A stretch of 31,925 bases of DNA, taken from contig NZ_CM002285.1 of assembly GCF_000497445.1 (NCBI RefSeq), forward strand, positions 5,350,449 to 5,382,373, given 5' to 3'. The notes beneath the pieces are model-generated. The model was not told the DNA's origin and searched no databases. It saw nothing but the letters and a program-made list of their open reading frames with translations. The position numbers were made by a program, and so were the translations under genes. Of this stretch, positions 7,223 through 14,063 are shown in pieces; the first letter of the stretch is position 1, and every line of letters begins with the position of its first letter. The stretch is from Streptomyces roseochromogenus subsp. oscitans DS 12.976. Its GTDB lineage: Bacteria > Actinomycetota > Actinomycetes > Streptomycetales > Streptomycetaceae.

Positions 7223-8446
7223 ATGGTGACTGCCCTTCAGGAATCCGATGTGTACCCCCTGCCCGGTTCGTCGTACCGGGGACCGGCACCGCGCTACGCG
7301 GAGCTGCGCCAGACCCGGCCGGTGGTCAAGGTGCGCACCGCGGGCGGGGTGGACGCCTGGCTGGTGACCCGCTACCAGGACGTGCGGGAGCTGTCCGCCG
7401 ACCCTCGGCTGAGCCGGGCCCTGGCCTGCGGCGAGGGCGCCCCCCGGATCGGCGGCACCATGCACACCACCCCCGAAATGATCATCTCCCTCGACTCCCC
7501 CGAGCACTCCAGGCTGCGCAAGCTGGTGGCCGGCGCCTTCACGATGCGCCGGATCGAGCGCATGCGGGACAATGTGCAGAAGGTCTGTGACGAGCTGCTC
7601 GACGGAATCAAGGCCCGCGGTGGCACCGCCGATCTGGTGCAGGAGTTCGCGGTGCCGCTGCCGCTGACCGTCATCGGTGAGCTGCTCGGCGTACCGTCCG
7701 AGGACCTGCGTACCTTCGAGAAGTGGGCCCGCGCCTTCGCCACCGTCGACGAGCGGGCAGGAGGCAAGGAGTCCCTCGACGGGCTCGCCAAGCTCAGCGA
7801 GTACATCGTCGGCCTCATCGCCGAGAAGCGGGCCAACCCCACCGACGACATGCTCTCCGAGCTGATCGCGGCCCGCGACAACGACGACCGGCTGAGCGAG
7901 CAGGAGCTGGTCACCTTCGGCTTCACACTCATCGGCGCGGGCTTCGACACCACCGCGAACCAGCTCGCCAACTCCGTGCTGGCACTGCTGGTGGACGCCC
8001 GTGACAAGTGGCAGTGGCTGCGCGAGGACCACTCCCGGATCCCCGTGGCCGTCGAGGAACTCCTGCGGCACGTCAACCTGTTCGCCACCGACACCTCCGG
8101 GTTCCCGCGGATCGCGGCGGAGGACATCGAGGTCGGCGGTGTGACCATCCGCAAGGGCGACGCGGTGCTGCTCGCCCTGGCCTCCGCCAACCGGGACGAG
8201 GCCGTCTTCACCGACCCGGACCGGCTCGACCTGGCCCGCGAGCACAACCCGCACATCTCCTTCGGGCACGGTCTGCACTACTGCCTGGGCAAGCACCTGG
8301 GCCGCATGGAGCTGGTGATCGCCATCGAAGGCCTGGTGTCCCGCTTCCCCGATCTGCGCCTGGCCGTGCCCGAGTCCGAACTGCCGTGGCACGTCGGCGA
8401 GATCAACCACACGCTGACCAGTCTTCCGGTGGTCTGGGGGGACTGA
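7223..8446 (+). CDS. Cytochrome P450 (first of three)
   Basis: 407 aa bacterial class I P450. The I-helix oxygen-activation motif is A-G-F-D-T-T, the K-helix E-x-x-R lies in E-E-L-L-R-H, and the heme loop is FGHGLHYCLG with Cys near residue 354. Electrons would come from the ferredoxin and reductase at 10689-12271. It closely resembles the P450 at 20055-21305, sharing P-G-S-S-Y-R-G-P-A-P near the N-terminus and D-T-S-G-x-P-R-I-A-x-E-D in the middle, which suggests a duplicated pair. AAGGAG lies only 2 bp before ATG 7223 but 5 bp before the next codon GTG 7226, so translation may begin at 7226. Expected job: hydroxylation or epoxidation of the polyketide. Confidence 0.95.
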   Translation: MVTALQESDVYPLPGSSYRGPAPRYAELRQTRPVVKVRTAGGVDAWLVTRYQDVRELSADPRLSRALACGEGAPRIGGTMHTTPEMIISLDSPEHSRLRKLVAGAFTMRRIERMRDNVQKVCDELLDGIKARGGTADLVQEFAVPLPLTVIGELLGVPSEDLRTFEKWARAFATVDERAGGKESLDGLAKLSEYIVGLIAEKRANPTDDMLSELIAARDNDDRLSEQELVTFGFTLIGAGFDTTANQLANSVLALLVDARDKWQWLREDHSRIPVAVEELLRHVNLFATDTSGFPRIAAEDIEVGGVTIRKGDAVLLALASANRDEAVFTDPDRLDLAREHNPHISFGHGLHYCLGKHLGRMELVIAIEGLVSRFPDLRLAVPESELPWHVGEINHTLTSLPVVWGD

Positions 8447-8493
8447 GCGGGGTCCCAGCGCCCAGAAGGTCAGCGCCCAGAAGGGCGGCGCAC

Positions 8494-8538
8494 AAGAGCC
8501 GGTCCCGGAACCTGCCAGGGGTTCCGGGACCGGCTCTT
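8494..8538. terminator. Strong bidirectional terminator
   Basis: A perfect 19-bp inverted repeat (arms 8494-8512 and 8520-8538) with a 7-nt loop, between the convergent P450 and VOC genes. Confidence 0.92.
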
Positions 8539-8551
8539 CGGCCGAGGCCGG

Positions 8552-9334
8552 TCAGCTCGCGGCGGCGCCGGCGTCCTTGACCGGGCCCATCACCGCGAAC
8601 CGCGCGCCCTGGTCGTCGGCGACGAGGGCGGAGCGCCCGAACGGGCTGTCCGACGGCTCACGGCTCACGCTGCCGCCGAGCTCCAGCACCTTCGCCACCG
8701 TCTCGTCGGTGTCGGCCACCGAGAAGTAGACGAGGGCGTGCGCGGGAACCTCGGCGGGGATGAACTCGCCCATCTGCAGCCGTCCGGCGACCGGCTGCGG
8801 GTTGCCCTCCTGGAACCACAGCTTGAAGTCGAAGGGGCCTTCGGAGATCTGCTGCCCGGTGAAGCCGAACACGGACTCGTAGAACGGGTCGACGGCGTCC
8901 TTGTCGCGGGTGTAGATCTCCGGCCAGAAGAACGAGCCGGGCACCCCCTGAACGTCGAATCCCGCGCGTGTGCCCGGCTGCCAGGCGCCGAAGTGCGCCC
9001 CGCCCGGGTCGGTCGCCACCAGCAGGGTGCCGGCGTCGCCGATCGCGGTCGGCTCCACCACGATCTTGCCGCCGGCTTCCTCGATGCGCCCGGCCAGGTC
9101 CTGCGCGTCCGGAGTGGCGAAGTACAGGTTCCAGGCGGCGGGGGCGCCGTCCTGCGCAGGCGCGAGGGCCGCGGCGTTCTTGCCGTCCTTCAGCGCCGGC
9201 GTGTAGAAGCCGAACCGCTCGTCACCCGGCTCGAAGGTCCAGCCGAGGAGCGCACCGTAGAAGCGTCGCGCGGCGTCCAGGTCGGGGACGCTGACGTCGA
9301 CCCAGCACGGGGATCCGGCGGCGAATGCGGTCAT
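8552..9334 (-). CDS. Two-domain VOC (glyoxalase/bleomycin-resistance fold) protein
   Basis: 260 aa with two vicinal-oxygen-chelate domains: the first about residues 8-120 (P-C-W-V-D-V-S-V-P-D-L-D ... D-P-G-G-A-H-F-G-A-W-Q-P), the second about 128-252 (G-S-F-F-W-P-E-I-Y-T-R-D ... D-Q-G-A-R-F-A-V-M). It matches the CFP30B-like hydroxylase/glyoxalase group of actinomycetes. Such proteins can bind and sequester a drug or act as metal-dependent enzymes; in a cluster for a reactive product a self-protection role is attractive but unproven. GAGG stands 6 bp before the ATG. It is transcribed alone from a SARP-type promoter and ends at a long terminator. Confidence 0.87.
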   Translation of the reverse strand: MTAFAAGSPCWVDVSVPDLDAARRFYGALLGWTFEPGDERFGFYTPALKDGKNAAALAPAQDGAPAAWNLYFATPDAQDLAGRIEEAGGKIVVEPTAIGDAGTLLVATDPGGAHFGAWQPGTRAGFDVQGVPGSFFWPEIYTRDKDAVDPFYESVFGFTGQQISEGPFDFKLWFQEGNPQPVAGRLQMGEFIPAEVPAHALVYFSVADTDETVAKVLELGGSVSREPSDSPFGRSALVADDQGARFAVMGPVKDAGAAAS

Positions 9335-9385
9335 GTCTGCCTCATTTCGTTGCAGCGGGGGGGTACACAGACGTGTTCATGAAGC

Positions 9386-9417
9386 AGGCTAGGGACGTTC
9401 GCTGGAGCGGCGCACGA
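9386..9417 (-). promoter_or_regulatory. SARP-type promoter of the VOC gene
   Basis: Minus strand: TCGTGCG (9417-9411), TCCAGCG (9406-9400) 11 bp apart, 8 bp, then TAGCCT (9391-9386), a good TAnnnT -10. The same -10 occurs at the epoxide hydrolase site. Confidence 0.55.
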
Positions 9418-9421
9418 GAAC

Positions 9422-9462
9422 GGCCCGCGTCCGGCTCGAGGGGAAGGAGCCGGGCGCGGGCC
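9422..9462 (-). terminator. Terminator after the tandem secreted-protein genes
   Basis: Arms GGCCCGCGTCCGGCTC (9422-9437) and GAGCCGGGCGCGGGCC (9447-9462) pair with one mismatch around a 9-nt loop, 24 bp past the stop of the last gene of the operon. Confidence 0.8.
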
Positions 9463-9485
9463 GCGGTCTGTGGGCCGCGCGGGGA

Positions 9486-10007
9486 TCAGGGCACCCGGGT
9501 GCCCCGTGCGCTGACCGTGATCGGGCCGAGGCGGGCACCGGTCTTCTCGACGACGGTGAACGCGACGGCGGTCGTGGTGAAGGTGTCGCCGCTCACCCGG
9601 CCCTGGTGGACCGCGTACACCGTGCCCGGGTAGGTGCCGCCGCCGTCGGCCACGTCGGGTCCGCCGTGCGTGATGGAGAACGCGAACGAACCGTCGGGCC
9701 GCGCGGTCCAGTAACCGGTCCCCGGGTACTGGGGCTTGCCGTCCGGGCCGGGCGCGCCGTCCGTGGTCAGCGTGTGGTCGGCGGCGAAGGTGAAGTGCGA
9801 GGTCGAGGTCACCGCGTCCGGCCCGGTGCCGATGGTGACGGCGGTGGTCCAGGTGCCCACCGGGGACGCCGCCGGGGAACCCTGGTCGGCGGCCGCGGTG
9901 GAGGCGGCCCCGGTGAGTACCGCGGCCACCAGGACGAGCCACAGGCCGAGGGCTCGCAGGGTGCCGCGGCGGGGCCGCACGGAAGCGATCGTGCTGATGT
10001 CAGACAT
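9486..10007 (-). CDS. Secreted small beta-rich protein 1 (allene-oxide-cyclase-barrel-like?)
   Basis: 173 aa. A clear signal peptide: basic RPRRG, hydrophobic stretch about residues 18-35 (ALGLWLVLVAAVLTGA), small-residue cleavage region near A-A-A-D. The mature part of about 130 aa is Gly/Thr/Asp-rich and predicted mostly beta, beginning V-G-T-W-T-T and containing H-F-T-F-A-A-D-H-T-L, G-T-G-Y-W and I-T-H-G-G. It is a paralogue of the next gene: both share G-T-W, F-x-F-A-x-D-H-x-L, a D-G-S/H-G-D strand, I-T/S-H-G/S-G and a closing G-P-I-x-V-S. The pattern suggests a lipocalin/allene-oxide-cyclase-type barrel, by eye only. Last gene of the ferredoxin operon. Function unknown; an extracytoplasmic cyclase or product-binding protein are the main ideas. 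Confidence 0.75.
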   Translation of the reverse strand: MSDISTIASVRPRRGTLRALGLWLVLVAAVLTGAASTAAADQGSPAASPVGTWTTAVTIGTGPDAVTSTSHFTFAADHTLTTDGAPGPDGKPQYPGTGYWTARPDGSFAFSITHGGPDVADGGGTYPGTVYAVHQGRVSGDTFTTTAVAFTVVEKTGARLGPITVSARGTRVP

Positions 10008-10080
10008 GGGGGGAGAACCTCTCGGACGTGGGGGGGCGTCGTCTGACGCGGGTCTGCCGCGCCGGCCTGCGCGGCGCGGG

Positions 10081-10617
10081 TCACTGGGTGGCGTCGGACA
10101 CCTTGACGGCCGTGGAGCTGACCGAGATCGGGCCCTGCGTGGTGCCGTCCTGCTGGGTGGTGAACGCGTAGGCGTGGGTGCTGAATCGGGTGTCGTGGTG
10201 GCTGAGGCGCCCGAGGTGCTCGGCCTGTACGGCACCGAGGTAGGCGCCGTCCGGACGGCCGCTGTGGCTGATGTACATCGCTATGTCGCCGTGGTCGTCC
10301 TCGTTCCAGAACCCGTGGGCGACGTAGGCGGGCACGCCGTTGCTGTCCTTCGGGCCTTCCGCCGACAGCCGGTGGTCCGGGGCGAAGACGAAGCGCGGCG
10401 TGGTGACCGCCGCGCTGCCGTCCGGCTTGGTGACGGAGACGGTGAGGTCCCAGGTGCCGACCAGGGAGTCGGTGCGGGGCGCCGCGCCGCTCGGCGCGGC
10501 CGACAGGGTCAGCGTCCCGGCGATCGCGGCGGACACGGTCAGTCCCGCCAGGAGGGCGCGCCGGGAACGCGGGGTGCGGCGGGTGCGGCTGGCTTCGGTC
10601 GATCTGGTCTCGGACAT
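10081..10617 (-). CDS. Secreted small beta-rich protein 2 (paralogue of protein 1)
   Basis: 178 aa. The N-terminus carries S-R-R-A-L-L-A-G followed by a hydrophobic stretch to about residue 45 and a cleavage region S-G-A-A-P; the twin arginine could mark Tat export. The mature domain starts V-G-T-W-D-L-T and continues F-V-F-A-P-D-H-R-L, G-F-W-N-E-D-D-H-G-D-I, Y-I-S-H-S-G-R-P-D-G, matching its neighbour 73 bp downstream. It contains several more His residues than its paralogue. The upstream gap to the reductase (71 bp) contains a run of GTGCTG hexamers. Co-transcription with a P450 redox pair suggests a late biosynthetic or protective role. Fold assignment is a guess. Confidence 0.75.
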   Translation of the reverse strand: MSETRSTEASRTRRTPRSRRALLAGLTVSAAIAGTLTLSAAPSGAAPRTDSLVGTWDLTVSVTKPDGSAAVTTPRFVFAPDHRLSAEGPKDSNGVPAYVAHGFWNEDDHGDIAMYISHSGRPDGAYLGAVQAEHLGRLSHHDTRFSTHAYAFTTQQDGTTQGPISVSSTAVKVSDATQ

Positions 10618-10635
10618 GTGGGGACAGCCTCTCTC

Positions 10636-10674
10636 GTGCTGGTGCTGGTGCTGGTGCCGGTTGCTGGTGCTCTG
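10636..10674. repeat. GTGCTG hexamer microrepeat between reductase and secreted-protein genes
   Basis: Three exact GTGCTG units (from 10636) followed by diverged ones (GTGCCG, then a shifted TGCTGG). On the transcribed strand this is a CACCAG-rich leader just upstream of the ribosome site of the second secreted protein. Prone to slippage; no function known. Confidence 0.6.
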
Positions 10675-10688
10675 GTCGGTGGGTGGGG

Positions 10689-11948
10689 TCATGCGTGGGC
10701 CGGGGCCGGTGAACTCGGCTTGATGACGAAGGACTTGAGGTCGAAGCCCGGGGTGCGCGCCTCGGCGGGGGAGGGACCGGTGCCCGACGACAGCAGGCGG
10801 CGGGCGATGGCGTGGTCCGCGGGCCTGCCGACCGACTCGGCGCCGGTCAGCCGGCCCTGGCGGAAACAGAGCACGGAGAAACGGGCCCCGTCGGGATCGC
10901 CGACGGTCACCGTCTCGTCGTGCCCCGCGGTCAGTCCGGCCATCTGCAGCCGCAGCGCGTACTGCTCGGACCAGAACCAGGGGACCGCGGTGTACGGCGC
11001 GGACTCGCCGCAGATCGCGGCGGCCACGCACCGGGCCTGGTCCGATGCGTTCTGCACCGACTCCAGGCGAATGTGGCGCCCATGGGCGGCGCTGGGGAAA
11101 CGGGCGCAGTCGCCGATGGCGTAGACGGACCGGTCGTCCGTGCGCAGCCACTGGTCGACGATGACGCCGTCACCGACGAGAAGCCCGGCCTCGGTGGCGA
11201 GCCGGGTCTCGGGCAGGGCGCCGACGCCCACGATCACGAGGTCCGCGGGCAGCCGACGGCCGTCCAGCAGCTGTACCGCCGCGACCTCGCCCGCGGGTGT
11301 CCCGTGCAGGGCCGTGACCTCGGCGCCGAGCAGCAGCCCGACTCCCTGCCGCCGGTGCCGGCCGGCCAGCCAGTCGGACATCTGCGGGGTGAGCGCGCGG
11401 GCGAGGACGCGCCGCTGCGCCTCCACCACCGTGACGTCGTGGCCCAGACCGCGTGCGGTGGCGGCCGTCTCCAGTCCGACGAACCCGGCGCCGAGCACGA
11501 CGACCTGGCGCGGGGGGCCGGAGAGCAGGCCGCGCAGCGCCTCCGCGTCGGCGAGCGAGCGCAGTGTCAGCACACCGGACAGGTCCATGCCGGGCACCGG
11601 CAGGGTGCGCGGCCGGGAACCGGTGGCGAGGACCAGCTTGTCGTAGCGGAGCGTGCCGCCCGAGGCCAGCCGGACCCGCTGCACGTCCAGCTCGATGCGC
11701 TCCGCACGGTCACCGCGGACGACGGCGATGTCCTGCGCGGCGAAGAACGACTCGGTGCGCAGCGTCAGTTCGTCATGGCCGGTGGCGCCGGTGAGAAAGC
11801 CCTTGGACAGCGGCGGCCGCTGGTACGGAAGCACCGGCTCCTCGCCGACCAGGGTGACCGGTCCGCCGTAGCCCTTGGCGCGCAGCGTGGCCACCGTGTC
11901 CAGGCCGCCCTGTCCGGCGCCGATGACGACGACCCCCCGGGCGGCCAT
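10689..11948 (-). CDS. NAD(P)H:ferredoxin reductase for P450s (putidaredoxin-reductase type)
   Basis: 419 aa FAD-dependent reductase. An N-terminal FAD-binding V-V-V-I-G-A-G-Q-G-G, the R-P-P-L-S-K motif of this subfamily, a second nucleotide-binding V-V-V-L-G-A-G-F-V-G-L-E in the middle, and the FAD strand V-Y-A-I-G-D-C-A-R are all present, with a normal C-terminal reductase domain. It passes electrons from NAD(P)H to the ferredoxin encoded just upstream. Its ATG shares one base with the ferredoxin stop (TGATG), so translation is coupled. The pair most likely serves the three P450s of the cluster. An open frame continues upstream through the ferredoxin gene but is not used. Confidence 0.95.
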   Translation of the reverse strand: MAARGVVVIGAGQGGLDTVATLRAKGYGGPVTLVGEEPVLPYQRPPLSKGFLTGATGHDELTLRTESFFAAQDIAVVRGDRAERIELDVQRVRLASGGTLRYDKLVLATGSRPRTLPVPGMDLSGVLTLRSLADAEALRGLLSGPPRQVVVLGAGFVGLETAATARGLGHDVTVVEAQRRVLARALTPQMSDWLAGRHRRQGVGLLLGAEVTALHGTPAGEVAAVQLLDGRRLPADLVIVGVGALPETRLATEAGLLVGDGVIVDQWLRTDDRSVYAIGDCARFPSAAHGRHIRLESVQNASDQARCVAAAICGESAPYTAVPWFWSEQYALRLQMAGLTAGHDETVTVGDPDGARFSVLCFRQGRLTGAESVGRPADHAIARRLLSSGTGPSPAEARTPGFDLKSFVIKPSSPAPAHA

Positions 11949-12271
11949 CAGCTCTGCGCCTCGGGCAGGTGCACCACGAGCCCGTCCAGCTCCTCGGTGA
12001 CCGGCAGCTGGCAGCTGAGCCGGCTGGATTCCCGGCGGGGGCAGGCCGTGCCGTACAGCACGTCGTCCTCGACGGAGTCCATCGGCGGCAGCGGCACGGT
12101 GCTCTGCTCGTCGACGTAGACGTGGCAGGTGCCGCACTGCGCGGAGCCGCCGCACTGCGCCTCGATGCCGTCGATGTTGTTGAGCTTCGCGCCGCGCATG
12201 ACCGTGTTGGGCGCCTGGACGTCGACGACGGTGGCGGTGCCGTTGGGATGCAGATAGGTGATCTTGGCCAT
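11948..12271 (-). CDS. [2Fe-2S] ferredoxin (putidaredoxin/adrenodoxin type)
   Basis: 107 aa. The four cluster ligands follow the vertebrate-type pattern: C40, C46 and C49 in A-Q-C-G-G-S-A-Q-C-G-T-C-H and C87 in R-L-S-C-Q-L. The C-terminal helix and acidic loop fit a P450 electron donor. GAGGAG stands 6 bp before the ATG. First gene of an operon with its reductase and two secreted proteins. Most Streptomyces P450 clusters carry a 3Fe-4S or no dedicated ferredoxin, so a complete private class I redox chain suggests demanding P450 chemistry. Confidence 0.95.
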   Translation of the reverse strand: MAKITYLHPNGTATVVDVQAPNTVMRGAKLNNIDGIEAQCGGSAQCGTCHVYVDEQSTVPLPPMDSVEDDVLYGTACPRRESSRLSCQLPVTEELDGLVVHLPEAQS

Positions 12272-12365
12272 GGCGCTCTCCTCGGGGAATGTCGTCCGGC
12301 CCTGCGGTGGTACGGGATCCGGTCTGCGCGGGCAGCGGATCCGCCCCGCTCACGTACGGAGAGGG

Positions 12366-12408
12366 ACTGTGGGCGACCGGTCTTGAGACGCCCTTGAGCG
12401 CACCTTTA
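12366..12408 (-). promoter_or_regulatory. SARP-type promoter of the ferredoxin operon
   Basis: Minus strand: TAAAGGT (12408-12402), TCAAGGG (12397-12391) and TCAAGAC (12386-12380), 11 bp apart each, then 8 bp, then CACAGT (12371-12366). The 5' leader would be about 88 nt. Confidence 0.6.
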
Positions 12409-12431
12409 GGCGGTTGGCCGGATCCGTGCGC

Positions 12432-12474
12432 TCGACCCGGCCGCGATCGGCCGTCGACCGCGCGGGCGCAGCGT
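12432..12474 (+). promoter_or_regulatory. SARP-type promoter of the first MFS gene, predicted leaderless start
   Basis: TCGACCC (12432-12438), GCGATCG (12443-12449) and TCGACCG (12454-12460) are 11 bp apart; after 8 bp comes CAGCGT (12469-12474). The ATG begins 7 bp after the hexamer, about where transcription should start, and no ribosome site is present. The acyl-CoA carboxylase epsilon gene shows identical spacing. Confidence 0.5.
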
Positions 12475-12480
12475 GCCCGC

Positions 12481-13944
12481 ATGACCGCTTCGACCGTGCG
12501 GCCCGCCGCGGCGCCCGTCGGCACCGGGCCGCGGCTCGGGCTCGTCCTCGCCGCCTGCTGCCTGGGCCAGTTCATGAACGTCCTCGACGCCTCGGTGGTC
12601 AATGTGGCGCTGCCCGCCATCGCCGGGGACCTGCACTTCGACCGGCACCACCTGCAGCTGGTCAACAACGCCTACACCGTCGTCGTGTGCGGCTTCCTGC
12701 TGCTCGGCGGCAGGCTCGCCGACCTGTTCGGGCAGCGCAGGATCTTCCTGGCCGGCGTCGGTCTGTTCACGCTCGCCAGCGCCGTCGGCGGACTGGCCGA
12801 CAGCCCCGCGACGCTGATCCTGGCTCGCGCCTTCCAGGGCCTGGGCGCCGCCGTCATGGCGCCCGCCACGCTGACCGTGCTCGGTACGACGTTCACCCGG
12901 CCCGAGGCACGGGCGAAGGCCTTCGGCTGGTGGAGCGGGGTGTCGGGGGCGGCGGGGGCGGTCGGAGTGCTGGCCGGCGGCGCGATCACCGAGTGGCTGT
13001 CCTGGCGCTGGACTCTGCTGATCAACGTGCCCATCGGACTGGTCCTGTTCGCGACCGTCCGCTGGGTCGTTCCGCCGGGACGGCACCGCGACGGGCCGCG
13101 TCCCCGCCTGGACATCCCCGGTGCCGTCACCGTCACGTTCGGCCTGATGGCGCTGGTCTGCGCGGTCGCCGAGGCACACACCTACGGCTGGACGTCCGCG
13201 GCGGTCCTCACCCCGCTCGTCGGCGGGGCCGCGCTGCTCGCGCTGTTCGTGCTGATCCAGGCGCGGTTCGCCCGGCATCCGCTGGTGCCGCTCGACGTCT
13301 TCCGCATCCGCTCGGTGGCCGCTGCCAACCTGGTCGCCTTCTTCGGCGTCGCGGCACTGTTCAGCACCTTCTACTTCTTCACGCTGCTGCTCCAGCAGGT
13401 CCTCGGCTACAGCCCCGTACGCACCGGCCTGAGCTACCTGCCGCTGTCCGTGGGCATCGCGCTCGGCGGCTGGGGTGTCTCCGCACTCGTCCCGCGCACC
13501 GGGCCGCGGCCCGTCCTGCTGACCGGGCTGACACTGTCCTGCCTGGGCCTGCTGTGGCTGGCCCGGGCGGACGCGGACGCCGGGTATGCCGTGGACCTCC
13601 TGGGTCCCGTCCTGCTGCTCGGCTTCGGCATGGGCGCCGTGCTCAACGCGACGACGAACGCCGCCACCGCCGGTCTGCCCGCCCACCAGGCGGGCCTGGG
13701 CTCCGGGCTGCTCAACACCACACGCCAGCTCGGCAGCGCCCTCGGCCTGGTGACGCTGGCCGCGCTGTCGGCGCACCGCATCGACCAGGCCTCGTCCCCC
13801 GGCCCGGTGCCCTCCGCCCACGCCCTCGCCTCCGGCTACGACCTCGCCCTGACCGGCGCCGCCGCCTTCGCCGCCATCAGCCTCCTCGCCGCGCTGGCGG
13901 TGCCGGGGCGGGGACGGGGGAGGGACAAGCGCGAGCGCGGGTGA
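12481..13944 (+). CDS. MFS drug exporter, DHA2 family (14 TM)
   Basis: 487 aa proton-driven efflux pump. The first helix carries the family motif F-M-N-V-L-D-A-S-V-V-N-V-A-L-P, and the loop between TM2 and TM3 carries G-G-R-L-A-D-L-F-G-Q-R-R. About 14 hydrophobic segments follow, ending in a short basic tail. A role in product export and self-resistance is expected. The start is taken at ATG 12481; the frame is open further upstream but without a ribosome site, and the promoter position predicts a leaderless mRNA beginning at this ATG. Divergent from the ferredoxin operon. A second, different DHA2 exporter is at 24109. Confidence 0.93.
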   Translation: MTASTVRPAAAPVGTGPRLGLVLAACCLGQFMNVLDASVVNVALPAIAGDLHFDRHHLQLVNNAYTVVVCGFLLLGGRLADLFGQRRIFLAGVGLFTLASAVGGLADSPATLILARAFQGLGAAVMAPATLTVLGTTFTRPEARAKAFGWWSGVSGAAGAVGVLAGGAITEWLSWRWTLLINVPIGLVLFATVRWVVPPGRHRDGPRPRLDIPGAVTVTFGLMALVCAVAEAHTYGWTSAAVLTPLVGGAALLALFVLIQARFARHPLVPLDVFRIRSVAAANLVAFFGVAALFSTFYFFTLLLQQVLGYSPVRTGLSYLPLSVGIALGGWGVSALVPRTGPRPVLLTGLTLSCLGLLWLARADADAGYAVDLLGPVLLLGFGMGAVLNATTNAATAGLPAHQAGLGSGLLNTTRQLGSALGLVTLAALSAHRIDQASSPGPVPSAHALASGYDLALTGAAAFAAISLLAALAVPGRGRGRDKRERG

Positions 13945-13991
13945 GAGGGGGCGCGGCACCTCCATCGCGGCACTCCCGGCGGAGCGCCTGG

Positions 13992-14034
13992 TCAGGGAAG
14001 GATCCAGGGCGTCTCAAGGCGGGGAGGGGACGCT
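13992..14034 (+). promoter_or_regulatory. SARP-type promoter of the alpha/beta-hydrolase gene
   Basis: TCAGGGA (13992-13998), TCCAGGG (14003-14009), TCAAGGC (14014-14020), all 11 bp apart, 8 bp, then GACGCT (14029-14034). GTG start of the gene is 30 bp further on. Confidence 0.6.
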
Positions 14035-14063
14035 GGGCCTCCTGACCAGAACGGAGGTTCGCG

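Noticed and set aside
12383..12411. Plus-strand heptamers TTGAGAC, TTGAGCG, TTTAGGC as the promoter of the first MFS gene
   Set aside because: Spacing is right, but the hexamer 8 bp later is GGATCC. The same DNA read on the minus strand gives a better -10 (CACAGT) toward the ferredoxin gene, and a separate site at 12432 fits the MFS gene.
10689..12668. Possible 659-aa fused protein including ferredoxin reductase
   Set aside because: The upstream part is out-of-frame reading through the ferredoxin gene and intergenic DNA; the coupled ATG at 11948 gives a normal-length reductase.
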